A stretch of DNA of 64,000 nucleotides, taken from Flammula alnicola. Its lineage: Eukaryota; Basidiomycota; Agaricomycetes; Agaricales; Strophariaceae. The position numbers and the translations under genes are program-made. Under the pieces are notes generated by a model. The model saw nothing but the letters and a program-made list of their open reading frames with translations. It did no database searches and was not told the origin of the DNA. Shown here piece by piece: positions 1-13,713 of the stretch. The stretch spans positions 82,372 through 146,371 of the forward strand of contig JADNRV010000135.1 of the NCBI GenBank assembly GCA_015499995.1, read 5' to 3'. Every line of letters starts with the position of its first letter. Within the stretch, counting starts at the first letter, position 1.

Positions 1-3000
1 GAAAAAGACATGCCTCACGATCTCCAGAAGGCGACAGGTATGCCAAGCGACAGATAACATCCTCTCCGGAAGAGGGAGAAGTTGACGACACCGCACCACC
101 CGTTGTAAATCCAACAATTTTACCCATTTCTTTGCCCCAAAAGCCACCGCCACCTACTGTCACAAAGAAGGTCCCTTTCCCATTCAAAAAGAAAGCGGAT
201 TCTTCAAAAAATGGGGCTGGAGGAGAAACGGCCGAGACTCAGGACGTACCCCTCAATGTGTTCGACAGGTTCGAGGAGGATGCGAAGAAGGCAAGGGAGG
301 AACCTAGGAGGAATCGTGCTCCGAGCCGTCCTATGCCAAAGTTCGGTGGCGCGGACCACTGGGAACCATCCTTCGATCGTGGTGGTGACTCCTTGCTGTC
401 AAGAATGGAGCCAAGGGAGCCCTACTTGGGTAACAGTCGTTACCACTACAGCTCCAGAGACGACAGAGACGACAGGGATGGCGGTCGTAGAAGATCACCA
501 TTACCACGCCGTTCTCCCCGCCGGTCGCGCTCGCCCTCACCTGGTGCTTCTTACTATCGAGGAGGAGACAAGCATCGCTTGCCTGCTCCAAGGTCTCCTC
601 CTGCCAATTTTAGTCCACCGAGTCAAATCAACATCGACAAGCTCCGAGAACGTTCCAGGGAAAGAGGATACGAGAGGAGAGAGAGAGAGGGATGGGTATG
701 GCCGGTGGGATGACGATTCGAGGAGATACGGTCGTCGAAACTCCCCCTTAGACGACTCTAGGTACTACCGCCCCTCGGATAGCTACCGCAGAGGCGACGA
801 CCGCGAATGGACGCGAAGGGATGTTCCATACCTACCCGACAGACGAAGCTCGAATCGGGCTGATGACCGTGCATACGACTATGACCGTCGGCCGGATTCT
901 TCTCGTTGGTCCAGGCCTCCTTCACGACCGTCCTCTCCAGGTCCGTCGGTTCGCTCAGGTCCAATATCCCCGCCTCCTCCACCACCGCCTGCTCTTCCTC
1001 ATCCAGATATTCCCCGTTCTCCTTCGCCTCCTCCTGTACCTCCTCCTCCCGCACCTCCCAATGATACTGGCCCTAGACCCCCTTCATCGACCCCTCCTCC
1101 TGCCCCTCCTCCAGATATTCGCCTTATGAAGGATACCCAACTTCCGCAAATCCATGCCCAGGTCAAGATTACGATGAAACGTCCTGAGGCTCCCAGGGCT
1201 CCACATTCGCCCTTGCCGTTAGAGCTGGCACCTGTTTCCACTGCGAAGGCGATGGCCCATGGCCGGAGAGGAGGAATGAGAAGCCCCCGAACGAAGTCAA
1301 TGAGGCTACAGAGCTGCGGCGCAAGGAAATAGAGCAAGCCAAGATCCGGATGATCAGACGGAAACTACCAATGCGGAGATCTCAGAAAGCGGAGACGCTG
1401 GCTTATGGCCATAGCTTCACAGGATGTGGCCTGCAGTCGGATTATGAAGCGACGACGAAGTTGGGAGAAGGAACTTTTGGGTACGTTCCTCGTCATCCCA
1501 TTTTTCTTTCTTTGGCCTATATTTGTTCTTTTGTTCGATAGAGAGGTGCACAAGGCTGTTCACAAGTCTACGGGCACCATTGTTGCTCTCAAACGCATTC
1601 TAATGCACAATGAGAAGGAAGGCATGCCAGTAACTGCACTTCGTGAAATCAAGATCCTTAAAGCGTTGAAACATCCATGCATCGTTGATATCCTCGACAT
1701 GTTCGTTGTGCGAAGTAGGTTTCCTCTTCCTATGGCCAATATATGCGCTTAATAGGTTCATTGTACAGGTACTGACAAGGACCCTCTCTCGGTGTACATG
1801 GTGTTTCCTTACATGGATCATGATCTCGCCGGACTACTGGAGAACGAGCGTGTCAAGCTTCAGCCTAGCCACATTAAGCTCTACATGAAGCAACTCCTGG
1901 AGGGCACGGAATATATGCACCGAGTACTTTCTTTCCCAATTCAGCCACTTTGACTCTTCTAACTAACTTTCTGACTAGAACCACATCCTCCATCGTGATA
2001 TGAAAGCAGCAAATCTCCTCATTTCTAACAATGGGTCGCTGAGGATTGCCGATTTCGGTCTCGCACGCTCGTTTGACACCGCCGTCGCGAATGGTCGCAG
2101 CGATGGAAGTTCGCGAAGCAGAGATCGTAAGTACACGAATTGCGTCGTTACGCGATGGTATCGACCGCCTGAGCTTCTTTTGGGTGCGAGGCATTACGGA
2201 GGCGAAGTTGATATCTGGGGTATTGGGTTCGTTTTTTACTTTTCAGCAATTTCAGAGTATCTGACAATGTACAGATGTGTGCTTGGAGAAATGTTTACGC
2301 GCAAGCCAATCTTGCCTGGCACTTCGGACCTGGACCAGTTGGAAAAGATATGGTTCCTGTGTGGTTCGCCCAACCAACACAACTGGCCATATTTCGATCA
2401 GCTTCCTGGATGTGAGGGTATTATTCGGTTCACTAGCCAGCCGAGGAGGCTAAAGCCAACATATGAAAGGTTTGTTGCCTTTTCTGCTTGTGTTCAGGTA
2501 TTTCTTATGATTTCTTCTCAGCGTCGGACCGGAGACGGTTGATTTACTGGACAAGCTGTTGGTTATCAATCCTAAAGAGCGTCTCACTGCGGCTCAGGCT
2601 CTCGAGCATGATTACTTCTGGACCGATCCGCTACCTGCTGATCCAAAGTCGTAAGTGGCTTTTTTAACACTTTAAACCAGTTTAAATCATCCACTTTTCT
2701 TAGGATGCCTTCGTATGAAGCATCACATGAATATGACAAGCGTGGTCATCGGAATCACCCGCCGATGCCCATCATACCGCCGATTCCACATCAACATGGA
2801 AATCAACCTAGACATCCACAACCACCTGGTAATCCTCAACAGTTCAACAGAGGCGGCCCAAGAACGGCCCTCCACCACATGCCTACGGGTCTGATGTGCA
2901 CAAACGAGGCGGTGGCGGTCCGCAACCCCCCTACCATCTAACGCAAGGAGGTCCACCCACACACGCTTACCAACGGACCACCTCCATACCCGAACGCTTT

Positions 3001-3360
3001 CCGAAATGGACCACACCTCCGCCTGGTGCATTCAATTCCGGGTATGGTGGCCCTCCTGGTCCTCCGGGTCAGTATCCACCATCTTTTCCTCGACAGCCAT
3101 ACGGGGCGCCCAGAGGACAGCCTTCTGGGCCTCGCGCTGACCGTCGAGACATGCCGCGAAATAACAATCCTACGGGACCTTCTATGCGGTTGCCTCTTAA
3201 TCCTAATCTGCCGGCAAGGCCTATAGCACCGCTTGGTTCTGGACCTCGAGACAGTGATCGGCATAGAGGAGGATATAACGATAGAAGGAGCGAACACTCT
3301 GGTCCTCCTGATGCTCCTCCATCCGATGGGCCGCCCGGAGGTGTGTTAAACTACGGGTGA
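1..3360 (+). CDS. BUR1: BUR1/CDK9-type cyclin-dependent kinase, 5' end missing
   Basis: Catalytic subunit of the BUR1/P-TEFb kinase, which in fungi phosphorylates the RNA polymerase II tail and Spt5 during elongation (family knowledge). The sequence shows an Arg/Ser- and Pro-rich N-terminal tail (to about 1440), then the kinase domain: glycine loop LGEGTFG cut by an intron (1481-1541), VALKRI, the cyclin-binding helix PVTALRE diagnostic of CDK9/BUR1 rather than CDK1, the HRDMKAAN catalytic loop near 1995, DFGLARSF near 2050, [14 protein letters not shown], and a final lobe ending [12 protein letters not shown] near 2630. A Pro/Gly-rich tail ends at TGA 3358-3360. At least five short introns are visible. 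The tails change reading frame near 680-700 (a GA run), between about 1230 and 1290, and near 2860, with no room for introns, so small indels are present; the kinase core itself is intact. It converges on the G-alpha gene. Confidence 0.88.
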
Positions 3361-3836
3361 GGCGCATCTTGTCAATGTTTTTTGTTCTTGAATGTTGGAA
3401 CCGTCGTCATTCGTTGTCCCTTGCTCATGGTCTATATAATAATCATACAGTACATACATCCATGTCATATCACTTTGTGTTAGTAGCAATATGTATATAG
3501 AAAGTCGCATTCATCGCATTTGTCGTCATACTCACCAGTAGTCTCTGGATCCTGAAGCTGGACCCACTTATTTAAAGGGTAAGGGCCTCGCGGTCGTCTT
3601 CTGGATGTCTATTGTCCAACTCATGGTTGCCAACGGAGATGGCCTGAAGCAAGTTGGGATTAAATTTCAACAATACAGTAGCTCTCCAACAAAATACAGT
3701 TCTACACACAAAATTCGAGAAAGGGAGTAGGTATGTAGAACAGGCAGAAAACGAATTAAGCGTGCTTTATCATTGTAAATGGGTAGTACATGGTATCTTA
3801 CGAAGAGAAGGTTAATTTAGTTACGATATAATGCGG
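3361..3836. other. Convergent intergenic region
   Basis: This is A/T-rich DNA between the stop codon of the BUR1 gene and the stop codon of the G-alpha gene on the opposite strand. It must hold both 3' untranslated regions. I see no ORF, repeat or RNA gene in it. Confidence 0.6.
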
Positions 3837-5815
3837 TCAGATAATGCTTGTCTGCCCAAGAATCTTGATCAGAATTACATCTTGAACTACAGATACAGAT
3901 TTTGATAAGGAACGGTTCCTCGAACTCAAGGTAAGGGCTTACCTCGAGAGATCACGGCAGAAGTGGCCTTGGTATCCTGTCAAAAAGATAGTCGTCAGGA
4001 AGATGGATACAAGAATGAGAAGGTATTTCGAGCTTACGACTGCGCATGTCAGATGCGCGTGAAACCGTCTCCGCTGTGGTGAATACTGTTGATGGAGTGA
4101 TGTAAAGGCGTCGAGTAAATCTGGATGAAGAAAAGGAGAGGTTCGCGACAGACCGACAAGAAATATGCCAATGAACGTACATCGGGCAACGGGTTTCGTC
4201 TCATTGGGCTTGTCGGTATATGATGTGACAAAGGAAGAGAATTGAATTCCAGATTTGAGTTTTCTGTCGAGGATGTCAAGCTTGTTCAAGAATAGCACGA
4301 ACGCGACCCCAGCTAGGATCTTGTTGCTGCAAATCATTTGCCATAGTCTCAGAGAATCCGTCTAGAGTAGGTAAACATTTTATAGATTTTATTACGCCAG
4401 AAAGGTAACGCACCAGACGATTTACGTCTTCGTCTTCAGCTAACACTTGATTAAATCCCGACAGAGGCGCCATAAAGATTATGATATTGACTAAAATGGA
4501 GTTAATTAGTACCATCTTTTATTAGCTGAAGCAATGTACATACCGTCGTCAAAATATTGAGCCCAAGCAGCTATCACGAGGCTTCATTAACAACCAAGAA
4601 TCTCTCAGGTGTTAGATACGTACCTCGTTGACCTCGACTACCTGCAACGTCGTATATTGTCCATTGCTTCGATTTTTCGCGGCCACTTTCTGCAATAATG
4701 GTGTGTTCTTCGGGACCAAGTGTAGTCACACGAGCTTTCAGAACATCGTCTGAAGATTCCGCATTACAAGGGGAAGGTGGAGGAGTTTCATTGATTTACG
4801 CACCCGGACCAGGTCGGTAATCCTCCTTCGTGACACGCACTGCTTGATCCAAGAAACTGCACCACAAGGGTTCAATAATTGCTATTGGAACCGAAATAGG
4901 GGTGACTCACAATCCTGGCTGTTCTTCCAAGGCAATCTCTGCGGTCTTCAATAAAGTTTGCACCGCCGGATCCTTCCATAGTTTTGCGATATCATCTCCT
5001 AGTGCTGCAAGTATCCGTCGACTCTGTCCGTCTTCTGATGTATCACTGCGCGTGCTCGACCCCGAAGAGTCGGCAGACCGTCGTGTAAGCGAGAATGCTT
5101 GCCTCCACCCCGAGCCTGAACGAATCGAAACTTCGGGTGCCTTGGCTGGGTTGTACGGCTGGTTAACTGCCTCAGGATCATCGGGCAATTTGAATGATGA
5201 ACGACCAGACAAAATGTTGTTGAGATTCTCTTCCACTTGCCGTAGGGGCCCTAAACGAATGCAAAGCTTGCGAAGTTCAGGGCTGATGGATCCACTGGAG
5301 GAAGCTTTGTATTGGTGCTGGGCATAGGAGTCACGGCGGGTTGTGTTCCGGGATAGTACAAAGTTTACAATGAAGTTTACGGATCGGACGAGGTTTAGAT
5401 GGATGATTGGCCGCCACGCCTCTGCCTATCCATGTCGTTAAATTGTGTAAATTTAGACAAGTACGCGTACTCACCTCCTTTTCGAAAGCTTTCGGTGCAA
5501 AATGGAGCTGGAAGTTCTTGAGAATGGTCGATTTTCCAGACTCTGCTTGACCTAAGATCATGGAGAGGTCAAAGATTAGTAGCATTACTCTTGTCCTGAA
5601 GAAAATGAGCGACGCGCACCTAGAAGCAAAACCTTTGGGCCTGCCACTTGCTTTTTCCGCTGGCGCTCTGCATCAAGCTGACGGTCAATCATGTCGCTCA
5701 CGCGCTTGGCCTCTGATTCGTTCGTCAATCGTGCTCTCCGCTCCTCCTCGTTCTCGTCAGCGCGTATTGCGACTGGTGGCCATGCCGTCCGTGAACTTTT
5801 CTTTCTAAGGGACAT
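3837..5815 (-). CDS. Heterotrimeric G-protein alpha subunit, divergent switch II
   Basis: GTP-binding alpha subunit that would relay signals from seven-helix receptors at the plasma membrane. The start is ATG 5813-5815 (MSLRKKSSRTAWPPVAIR). In order: P-loop GQAESGKST split by an intron near 5551-5620; a long helical domain with a Ser-rich insertion (about 4910-5460), as in many basidiomycete paralogues; switch I with the arginine retained (DVLKARVTTLG); switch II reading IYDVAGSRGQR; PLSGFNQVLAEDEDVNRL; FLNKLDILD (the NKxD guanine motif); and HAHLTCAV-DTKAT. The last exon is tiny and gives VQDVILIKILGQTSII with TGA at 3837-3839. Introns are about 50-60 bases. No frame breaks were found. Two core residues are changed: the usual DVGGQ is DVAGS, which removes the catalytic glutamine. 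The N terminus has no MGC acylation motif and the C terminus has no cysteine at -4. It is a G-alpha paralogue, not a Gi-type orthologue. Confidence 0.93.
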
Positions 5816-6105
5816 GGTGGAGAGACCGCAATCAGCTGAAAAAAGGAAGGTAGAGACAAGCCCAGGGGCCTTGGGGTATACGGAATTAAACTCACTTGGT
5901 TCCAACCTTCAGGGGATAGATATTTCAAATAGGTTCCTGTAGGTGCCCAATTTATCTATCTATCATTCTCCAGATCAACGCCACGTACTATACATATTGC
6001 AAAAATTGCTTTATGATCATTCTCGAGATCTGGAGGGAGCTGGAAGGGGGAAGAAAGGGTCTGAGAGCATGAGGACACATGAGGATACCTACATCATCAC
6101 CATGG

Positions 6106-7001
6106 TTACATTCGTCCCGAGACTTCATCTGACTGCATCGCCTTCAGGAAGTTCAGGACCCAGTCGTTGTCGCAGAACCTGTAATTAGGTAATTGCACGG
6201 CTCGAATCCTAACTTCCTTCTGAATTCGAGCCCACATATTCGAAGGCCACCCCCACGACGAAAGCTCTGATTCCTTGATAAGTCGGGCCTTTACTGAGCA
6301 TAAGAAATCAGCTGCCCGTGATCGACTTGCTTCATCAAATCTTTCATTCAACTTGAAATATGCGTCTTCGGAGTCTTCCTAAAAGTCAAGATACCGGGGC
6401 GCTATTCCTTTATCGGCGAACTGGAGTCTACTGGAATCGTGTTACTTATAATTAGAGCTGGTCCAGGTTAGAGTCGTATGGGCAGAGGTTTAGACACCGG
6501 AAGCTACTAATAGCCTCCCATCCTGTACTGCTTGCACCCATGATCCTTCACCTTCCTTCACGCGCTTGACGAATCGCTGTTGGCGACGACCACGGGGGAC
6601 TGACGCTGTTAAGCAACCTGACTGGCGACGTTGGCGATGGCGGTCCCGCCATCGTTGTTGATTTCGCGACATATTATGTCTGCGGTAACAGTCTGCCGGC
6701 TTTTGGGGTACAAACCGCTACGACTCGGATGCCATGATGCTACCGTACGATGCTACGGACACTAAGGAGGACACTACTCGAGTACTCGCGATCGCTATAT
6801 ACCACTCGCATACTTATCTCGAGTTTGCAAGAACGGTTTCACCTGCCAAACAGCCAAACTTGAAGGCGGATGGTGAATCATACCTCTGGCGTGCTGGTCT
6901 TGTGTATTATGGCTGATCTCGATATGTGGCATCCTCCTTTCACCCGCTGATGCTCGGCTAGTACGATCTTGGAGAACTTTATGAAGTCGAAATCAGCCAT
7001 T
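6106..7001 (-). CDS. Possible small unrecognised gene
   Basis: Three exon-like open stretches lie on the minus strand upstream of the G-alpha gene. One starts with ATG at 7001 (MADFDFIKFSKIVLAEHQR), a basic one covers about 6490-6672, and one of about 80 residues (6106-6380) contains SSWGWPSNMWARIQKE. The last is preceded by a plausible TTTTAG acceptor. I recognise no family and cannot confirm that the three belong together. It may equally be a decayed gene or chance open frames. Confidence 0.22.
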
Positions 7002-9688
7002 TTGGAAATATTGCCCCTAACGTTCCCCATGGTCCAGCGATCTGTAACAGACCTGCGTCGACCCCTCAAAGATATCTTAATAATTCCTGGACCACAACCC
7101 TTACTTTATTCTGACCCGGATGAAAAATAAACAATTCGGGGCTGTTGGTTGACGCCACTGAGGTTTAGTTTGTTGCTAAGCCCCTAAACACGTTAACACT
7201 GTTGAGCTCCTAAAACCCGAGGCTTACTTCAGTTTTTCAAAAATGCTTATTCCAGCGCTCTCATACACTGATAAGTTAGGTAATTCATGCGAGGCTAAGG
7301 GGCATGATGGTGGTCATTAATTTGAGCAATGAGCATCGGGCTGCTCTTCGGGGTTCTCGAATCACAAATCTGTCGATGCAGTCGATGATATAGTGACTCA
7401 AAAATTGTTTCTTTCCCAGAGATTATTAATAGGAATTCACAAGGTATGTCTGTGTCTTATGCGAAATTCGATTGACGGACTGATTGACGTCCGGGAGAAA
7501 CATTCGTGCAGGGCAAGTCGGAACATCTACATACTAGTAGATGACCCAGTACATACTAAGAGCCGGTCTTCGCCGTGCGTCGATAGAAGGCGTTTAATTG
7601 CTACACCCTTGACAGGCCTTGACGTTTAAAACATAGCAACGAGGGGATCTTGAGCGGAGAGCAAGCCATGTGGGGGAAATACTTAAAAGGATTGCGCCCA
7701 TGGGGTTCGGACTTCGTAATTTTGAATAACACTCTTATGTATCCTGTGGTTTAATGCTATTATCGTACATATTTAACTGGGCAGAAAAAAGCGCTCAGGG
7801 GTCCGGGTTTTTTGGCCTTTGGATAAGAGGGCAAAGTTACAGGATTCGGGAGTTGGACGGGCGCTAGTATTTCGAATTTTGTTTAGGCAATGCCGGTGAC
7901 CCTGATCGGACTCTATGTAACGCAGGGCCGGCGGCGGCAGTGCCACAGTTCCATGTCAGTAGGATCAAGTTCTGAATCTTATCAGGATGACGAATCAATC
8001 TTCGTGCGGAGCAGCTGGCGGAAACGTTCCCTTTGCTGGAAATTTTCCACTTCTATTTGGATGTAAATTTCCTCAAGGAGAGTCTCCCGGCTCGAGCTTC
8101 AGAAAACAAGTACTACCAAGCGAACGTTCTAGGCGTCCCCGGGCCAGAACGCAATGACTTGAACGAACACATTTCCCGTTGCTGAATTTCCTCCCTCCAA
8201 AACTATCCGGATTTCTTGCGTTCGCCGCTTCACGAGATTGCAATTGTTCTGCCGCATCTCGGGTTCTCATTGGCAATGTTAGTATTATTCTTGCCAGCAT
8301 TCCTTGGTTTGCAGGCAACTTCAGGACCTATTTTTCTTTGTTTCCATGTGAAGTCCACACAGTACTAGTCCACACTGCATGATGGGTCGACTGCGCTCAC
8401 ATTTTGAGCTTGGTCTCGAATAAATATTGTGGGACTGAAAGAGAGGAAATTTCTTTGAGGAGCTGTCTGTGAATCCTGCATGGACTTGAAACTGTACTGG
8501 CTCCGCATTCTCTTCGCTCTGGAAGCGAGCACAAACGAAGTCTATCGTACTTTCTAGCTTGCCCATCTCATGAGTCCGTCGATAAGAACACCTTTCCAAA
8601 GCGTTGAACGATATATTCATGTTTTCAATTGATCAAGGTCAAAGTCATTCTTCCCTGACGACAAAGTACATCTCGCATTCAATGTTGGTTGACAACCATT
8701 TTCGCCCCCAGAATCTCCAAATTTCGAGTTATAACCACGTAAAGAGGCATTCGATTGCAGAGTATGCTGTAAATCGAAAAGAGCGTATAAACTGCTTGTA
8801 CACTCTACTGTAAAACATACGAGGACATTTCAAACATTATAATGACTGGATCATGAACGTCGATCAAGATATAAGACATGGAATAAAGGATAGCTACGAT
8901 CTCGAGAGGCGATAGTTCGCAGGCAAATGGATACGTGTAAGTGTGTGTGCATGTAGGTGAGTGGCATGGGATGGAATGGGGGCACGAAGTGGATATGTAT
9001 TGTGCCAGGTAAAACTTTCGAGCATGGAAAGTGCGATAAAAATGCAATATGGAGGCCGACAGACAAGATACTGTATGTGCATGTTGAACAGAGAGGAAGA
9101 GAGAAGAGACCAATTGAGTTTTGAGTTGAAAGGACGAAAAGAAAATAGAGACAGAGGGGAAAAAATGAAACAGAAACATGGAACATTGAGCGACGGACTT
9201 GAGGTTGTATTGTATGTACGAGTAGTGTAATGCAGAGACAGCACGAAGAATATGCGAACAGAAAAGACAAAAATATACAGAGACCAGAGGAGAGAAGGAA
9301 AACAAATAGAACAATTGAGGCAACGAAATTGTCGACAAGATGGGACGGGCATAGGGACAACAATGATAATGGATGATTGACAACGACAAAAAAGACTGTC
9401 TTGGTAATGAATAGCCCTCGAAAGACAGCGAGAAAGGTTAAGTAGGTACAGGTCCAGTCCAAAATATAGAGACATGGACAGTGCGGCGCGGAGGATATCA
9501 GGCCGATTTAAGAAAGGCGGCCACCAGCAAAAAGGGCTGACGTTTGGACGAATGAGATATGTCGGTTGCAACGAATCTTCGACTCTTGAGGGTGTGTGAG
9601 AGTATATTTAACACAAGATGGCTGGCCATTGTCGGAGGGAGGCGTAAGCATAGCCAGCCCAAGAAAGCGCGTACTGGGCCGCGCCGGA
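7002..9688. other. Gene-free stretch of 2.7 kb
   Basis: No convincing gene is present. 7100-8600 is ordinary A/T-rich DNA with short unrelated frames. From about 8940 to 9690 the plus strand is strongly purine-rich (GAAAAGAAAATAGAGACAG-like), so the minus strand is a pyrimidine-rich tract that stays open in several frames. It lies directly downstream of the La-motif gene and is best read as its 3' untranslated region. No repeats with defined ends were seen. Confidence 0.5.
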
Positions 9689-12600
9689 TCATGTACGCCG
9701 TTCAGGAGACCACGTCCCCACTTCATGTCCCATCACAAAGACAACATCTTCCTCCTCGTCCTCCTCGTCCTCTTCGTCATCCTGATCATGTTCCGCCGCC
9801 GAGGCATCTGTCTCAGCAGCCTTGCCAGAATGTCCATTGACAAGACCATTCTGCACCCCTTCGTGACGGTGTTCGTAGCCACCACCCTCCTGGTGGGGGT
9901 GCTGTTGTCCATGTGGTGGCTGATGCGGCGGCGGCGGCGGTTGATGATGATGCTGCTGCTGGTGCTGGTGCCCAACGCCCATCTCCTCATAATACGTGCC
10001 CATATTCTGGTACACATACGGCAGCGGCTGCTCCTCGACCGCGCTCGGCGCCGCGTCCGGGAGGACGAACCGCTCCCACCCGCCCATGCGGACCATGTTG
10101 CCGCGCACCTGCACGAGACTCGACAGCGTCAGCACGTCCCGCACGAGCTGCGCGTCCATCGTCAGCTGCTTCACGCGGTTGAACGAGGCGATCAGGGGTA
10201 TCGGTATCCACCCTCGTGCGTCCATCTGTTTATTATTGTCGAAAAATAACCGAATGAGTATGAATATTCATCCAAGATAGAAAGAGGTAAAGAAAAAAGT
10301 AGAAAACGCACCCGTTGCCGGAGGAAAAAGTCCTGCGCCATATTCTGCGGGCTGAGGTAATACTCCAGCTGTCCAAGCAGGTAATACCGCGTCGGGTCGA
10401 GCGGGAACGAGATCGTCGACAGCGGCACGGGCACAGGCGGCGAGAGGTGCGGGTGCGGCACGGGCCCCGTGGGCATCGGGGGCACCGCGCCCAACGGAGG
10501 CCCATACGCGTCGTAGCCATTAGGATTAGGAAGAACATTAGGAGGATGAGTAGGGGACAGGTACGCCGCCGCCGCCGCCATCTGCTGGCGCGGAGGCGGG
10601 TAGTACCCACCACCACCACCACCACCCGGCGGCGGGACTGGTGGCTGCTCCGTCATCGGCAGGAGGGGCTGCAGGTGTTGCGGAGGCGTAACAGTGAAAG
10701 GAGGTGGGCGCGGCGGACCGCCGCCGCCACCACCGCCGCGAGGGTAACCACCCCCGCGGCCGTACCCTCTCGAGAACCCGCCCATGCCCCGTCCTCTCCG
10801 ACCTCCGTACCCACCACGCTCCGGGCCTCCATACCCCCGTCCGCCAGGCCCACCGGGCCCGAACCCCGCCCCTCTCCGCCCCCGCATCACGTCCCCTCCT
10901 CCTCTCCCATACGCCTGCTGCTGCTCTCTCATCGGCACACCCGCGCCCACCTCCGCCCCAACCACCCCGTCATCCTGCCTACCACTACCCTCCATGGCCA
11001 TGGGGGCGACGCCTTCCCGTGGACCAGCACCCACGACCATCACCCCGGGGCCCGTCTGGTTCTGCGCGGCGGCGATCTGGGCGGCCTCCTCCTGCCAGAG
11101 CATCATGTCCCTTTTCTGGCGCTCCGCCTCCCACTCGCGCTGGCGCGCGAGGCGCTCCTCCTTCGCCTGCGCCGTGGCGTACCCCGACCCGCTCGCGGCG
11201 CCGAAGCCGTACCCGTAGTCTTTCACTTCGAGGTCGGGGTCTGCAGGTGACTGGGCGTCCATGCTCGTAGTACCCACACCGCCGCCGACGCCGACGCCGA
11301 GCCCCATGGGAAGAGGCGGCGGAGGCATGTGCGCGAACGACGCACTACCGCGAGGGTCCATCGCGAACGGCGGCGGCACACCAACACCGCTGCTGCTTGC
11401 GCCGGAATGCATCTCAGGCATCGTGCTCGACTGCTGCAGACCCACTGTGTCCTGCTGCTGCGGTTGCGGTTGCTGCTGCTGCTGGAGCTCCTCTTCCTGC
11501 TGCTGCTGATCCGCCGCGATAATCGACGACTCCTCGGTAGGTGGCAGCGCAATGGCCCCGCGGACAGGCGGCGTGCTGCTCGCCGTGCCAAACTTCCACC
11601 TCACCTCCGCCTGCACACTTTGAACTTGCACGGGCGGAGCCGCCTGGGGAACATCGGTCGCGCTGGTGCTGGTGCTGGTGCTTGTATTACTTGGACTCGC
11701 GCCGGCCGTCGTCGCCTCCACATTCACATCCACATTCGCATTCACATTCGCGGCGTCACCGCCCTCCTTCTCCTTCTCCTTCTCCTTCTCCTTCTCCTTC
11801 TCCTTCTCCTTCTCCTTCGCCAGACCAGCCGCCTTGCCCTTCCTGCCCTTTCCTTCCCTGCTTTTAGCCTTCGACGTCGACTCTGCGGCTTGCTCTTTGC
11901 CCTTCGCTGGCGTTGGAGACATGTCTTGGACTGGCTCCTTTTCCTTGCCCTCCTTGCCCTCCTTCTCACCCACACCCACACCCAGGCCCTCCCTCGTCCG
12001 CGAGCGCAGACGCACAGGCACAGGCTCCCGGTCCTCCACGCCAATCGAGAACGTCTTCACAAGGCTGCCTTCCATCGCCGCCTGGGCGCTTGTTTTGCTC
12101 GGGGTTGCCTTCCCACTTGCACTCGTTGAACTTTCTCCAGTCGGCGATGGGACGGCACTACTACTGCCGTTCGCGTACGAGTGCCCATTCACGCTTCCAC
12201 TCGGGCTCGGGCTCGGGCTGGCGTCGTTGCCGGTGCCGGTGCCAGTGCCGTTGACGTGCTGCCCGTTACCGCTGCTGCTACTGTTGCTGCGAGCACTGGC
12301 ACTGGCACTGGAGTACCAGCCCGACTCGACGACAACGACGCGTGGGTATCGATACTGCCAAACACCATCTTCTCGCGCGGTGCGCTGGTGCTCGTCGTCG
12401 TACTGGTACTGGTGCTGGTGCTGGTGCTCAAGCTCAAGCCCATCGGGGGGCTTGGGTGTCTTTTCCAGTAGTATCCCCAACCACATTCTTTCCTTTTCCT
12501 CTGCATCCTTTCTTCTACATCCTTTCCTCTACGCCTTGCCCTTGCCCCTGCCCCTGCCCTTGCCCTTGCCAATCACCCTCCACACCCTCCACACCCACCT

Positions 12601-13678
12601 GCTGCCCATGTCCATGTCCATGCCCATTAACCTGCGGATACGCGTGCGCGTGCATATACGCCGCTTGCTGCTGCTGCTGCTGCTGCTCGTGGTGCCGATG
12701 CTGATGCACCCCAGTCCCAATCCACGGCGCATACGGCCTCCACCACCCACGCCTCCACCCCCGCCCACGTTCAAACCCAGCCCAGGCGCGGGGGCGTACG
12801 GCTGCGGGCGTAGGCGTGCGGGGCGTACTCGTATCGGTACATCGGGTGTTGGTGCTGGTGTGCTGCGGGTGTTGGTGGGGTGGGTACCCAGCAGCACTGG
12901 GATGAAGTTGGTGCGGAGGCGGTGGTGGGGTGCAGCGGGGTACGGTGTGCGGACGAAGATGATGCATTGGAGGAAGACGAAGCGGCTGGCGGTGGAGGTG
13001 AGGAGGTTGAAGAGGTGGTGGAGGTGTATGCGACAGCAACCCGTGCCCATTGCTGGCTCTGCAGCTGGCTTTGCGGGTAGAACGGCGTGCGGAGGCGTGG
13101 AATGCGTGTGTTGATTGCTGCTGCTGCTGCTGCTGCTGTGGTGCTGTGTTAGGTGGAAGAGTGGGAGGTGGGTGTTGGTGGTGTGAAGGAGGCAGATGCG
13201 GATGCGGATGCGAGTGCGGCGGTGCATGGTGGTGGTGGGGATATGCCGCCGCCGCCGCCGCCGCCGCATATCCGTTGTTCGTTGGCCCAGGCGGGTAGAC
13301 GTCGCTCGAGACGCTCGCGATGCCTTGCGGCTGAGACTGCGCCTGCGATAGCGATTGAGGTTGCGCTTGAGATGGAGGTCCATGTCCGTCTATGGTTTTA
13401 TTAGTCTTTCGGGGAAAAAAATGCGACCAGCAACGGAAAAACACATACCAACAATCCCACCCAAACCCCCATCCCCCGACAATCCCCTCCCCCGGGCGGC
13501 CTGCGGACTGCTGCTCTGCACGCTCTGCACACTCTCCGAGCGGCTGTGCGAGTGCGAGTGCGAGTGCGATGCAGAGTGCGCCGCGGACGTCCGCCCCGAG
13601 TGCACGCGCGTGGTGTTGGCGGGCGGCGAGTGAGTGGGGCTGTTACTGCTCGCGCTCGTGCTGATGGTCGTATTACGT

Positions 13679-13713
<35 letters not shown>

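Noticed and set aside
3837..4100. Truncation of the G-alpha C terminus
   Set aside because: At first the frame seemed to stop after HAHLTCAV, but two further small exons (DTKATSAVISR and VQDVILIKILGQTSII) with good splice sites complete the protein.
8805..9571. Three overlapping open frames of about 200 residues on the minus strand
   Set aside because: They come from a pyrimidine-rich tract with no codon bias or family match, directly downstream of the La-motif gene; a 3' untranslated region explains them.
10315..13114. Long plus-strand frames opposite the La-motif gene
   Set aside because: They are shadows of in-frame repeats on the coding strand (for example the Lys-Glu run appearing as Phe-Ser).
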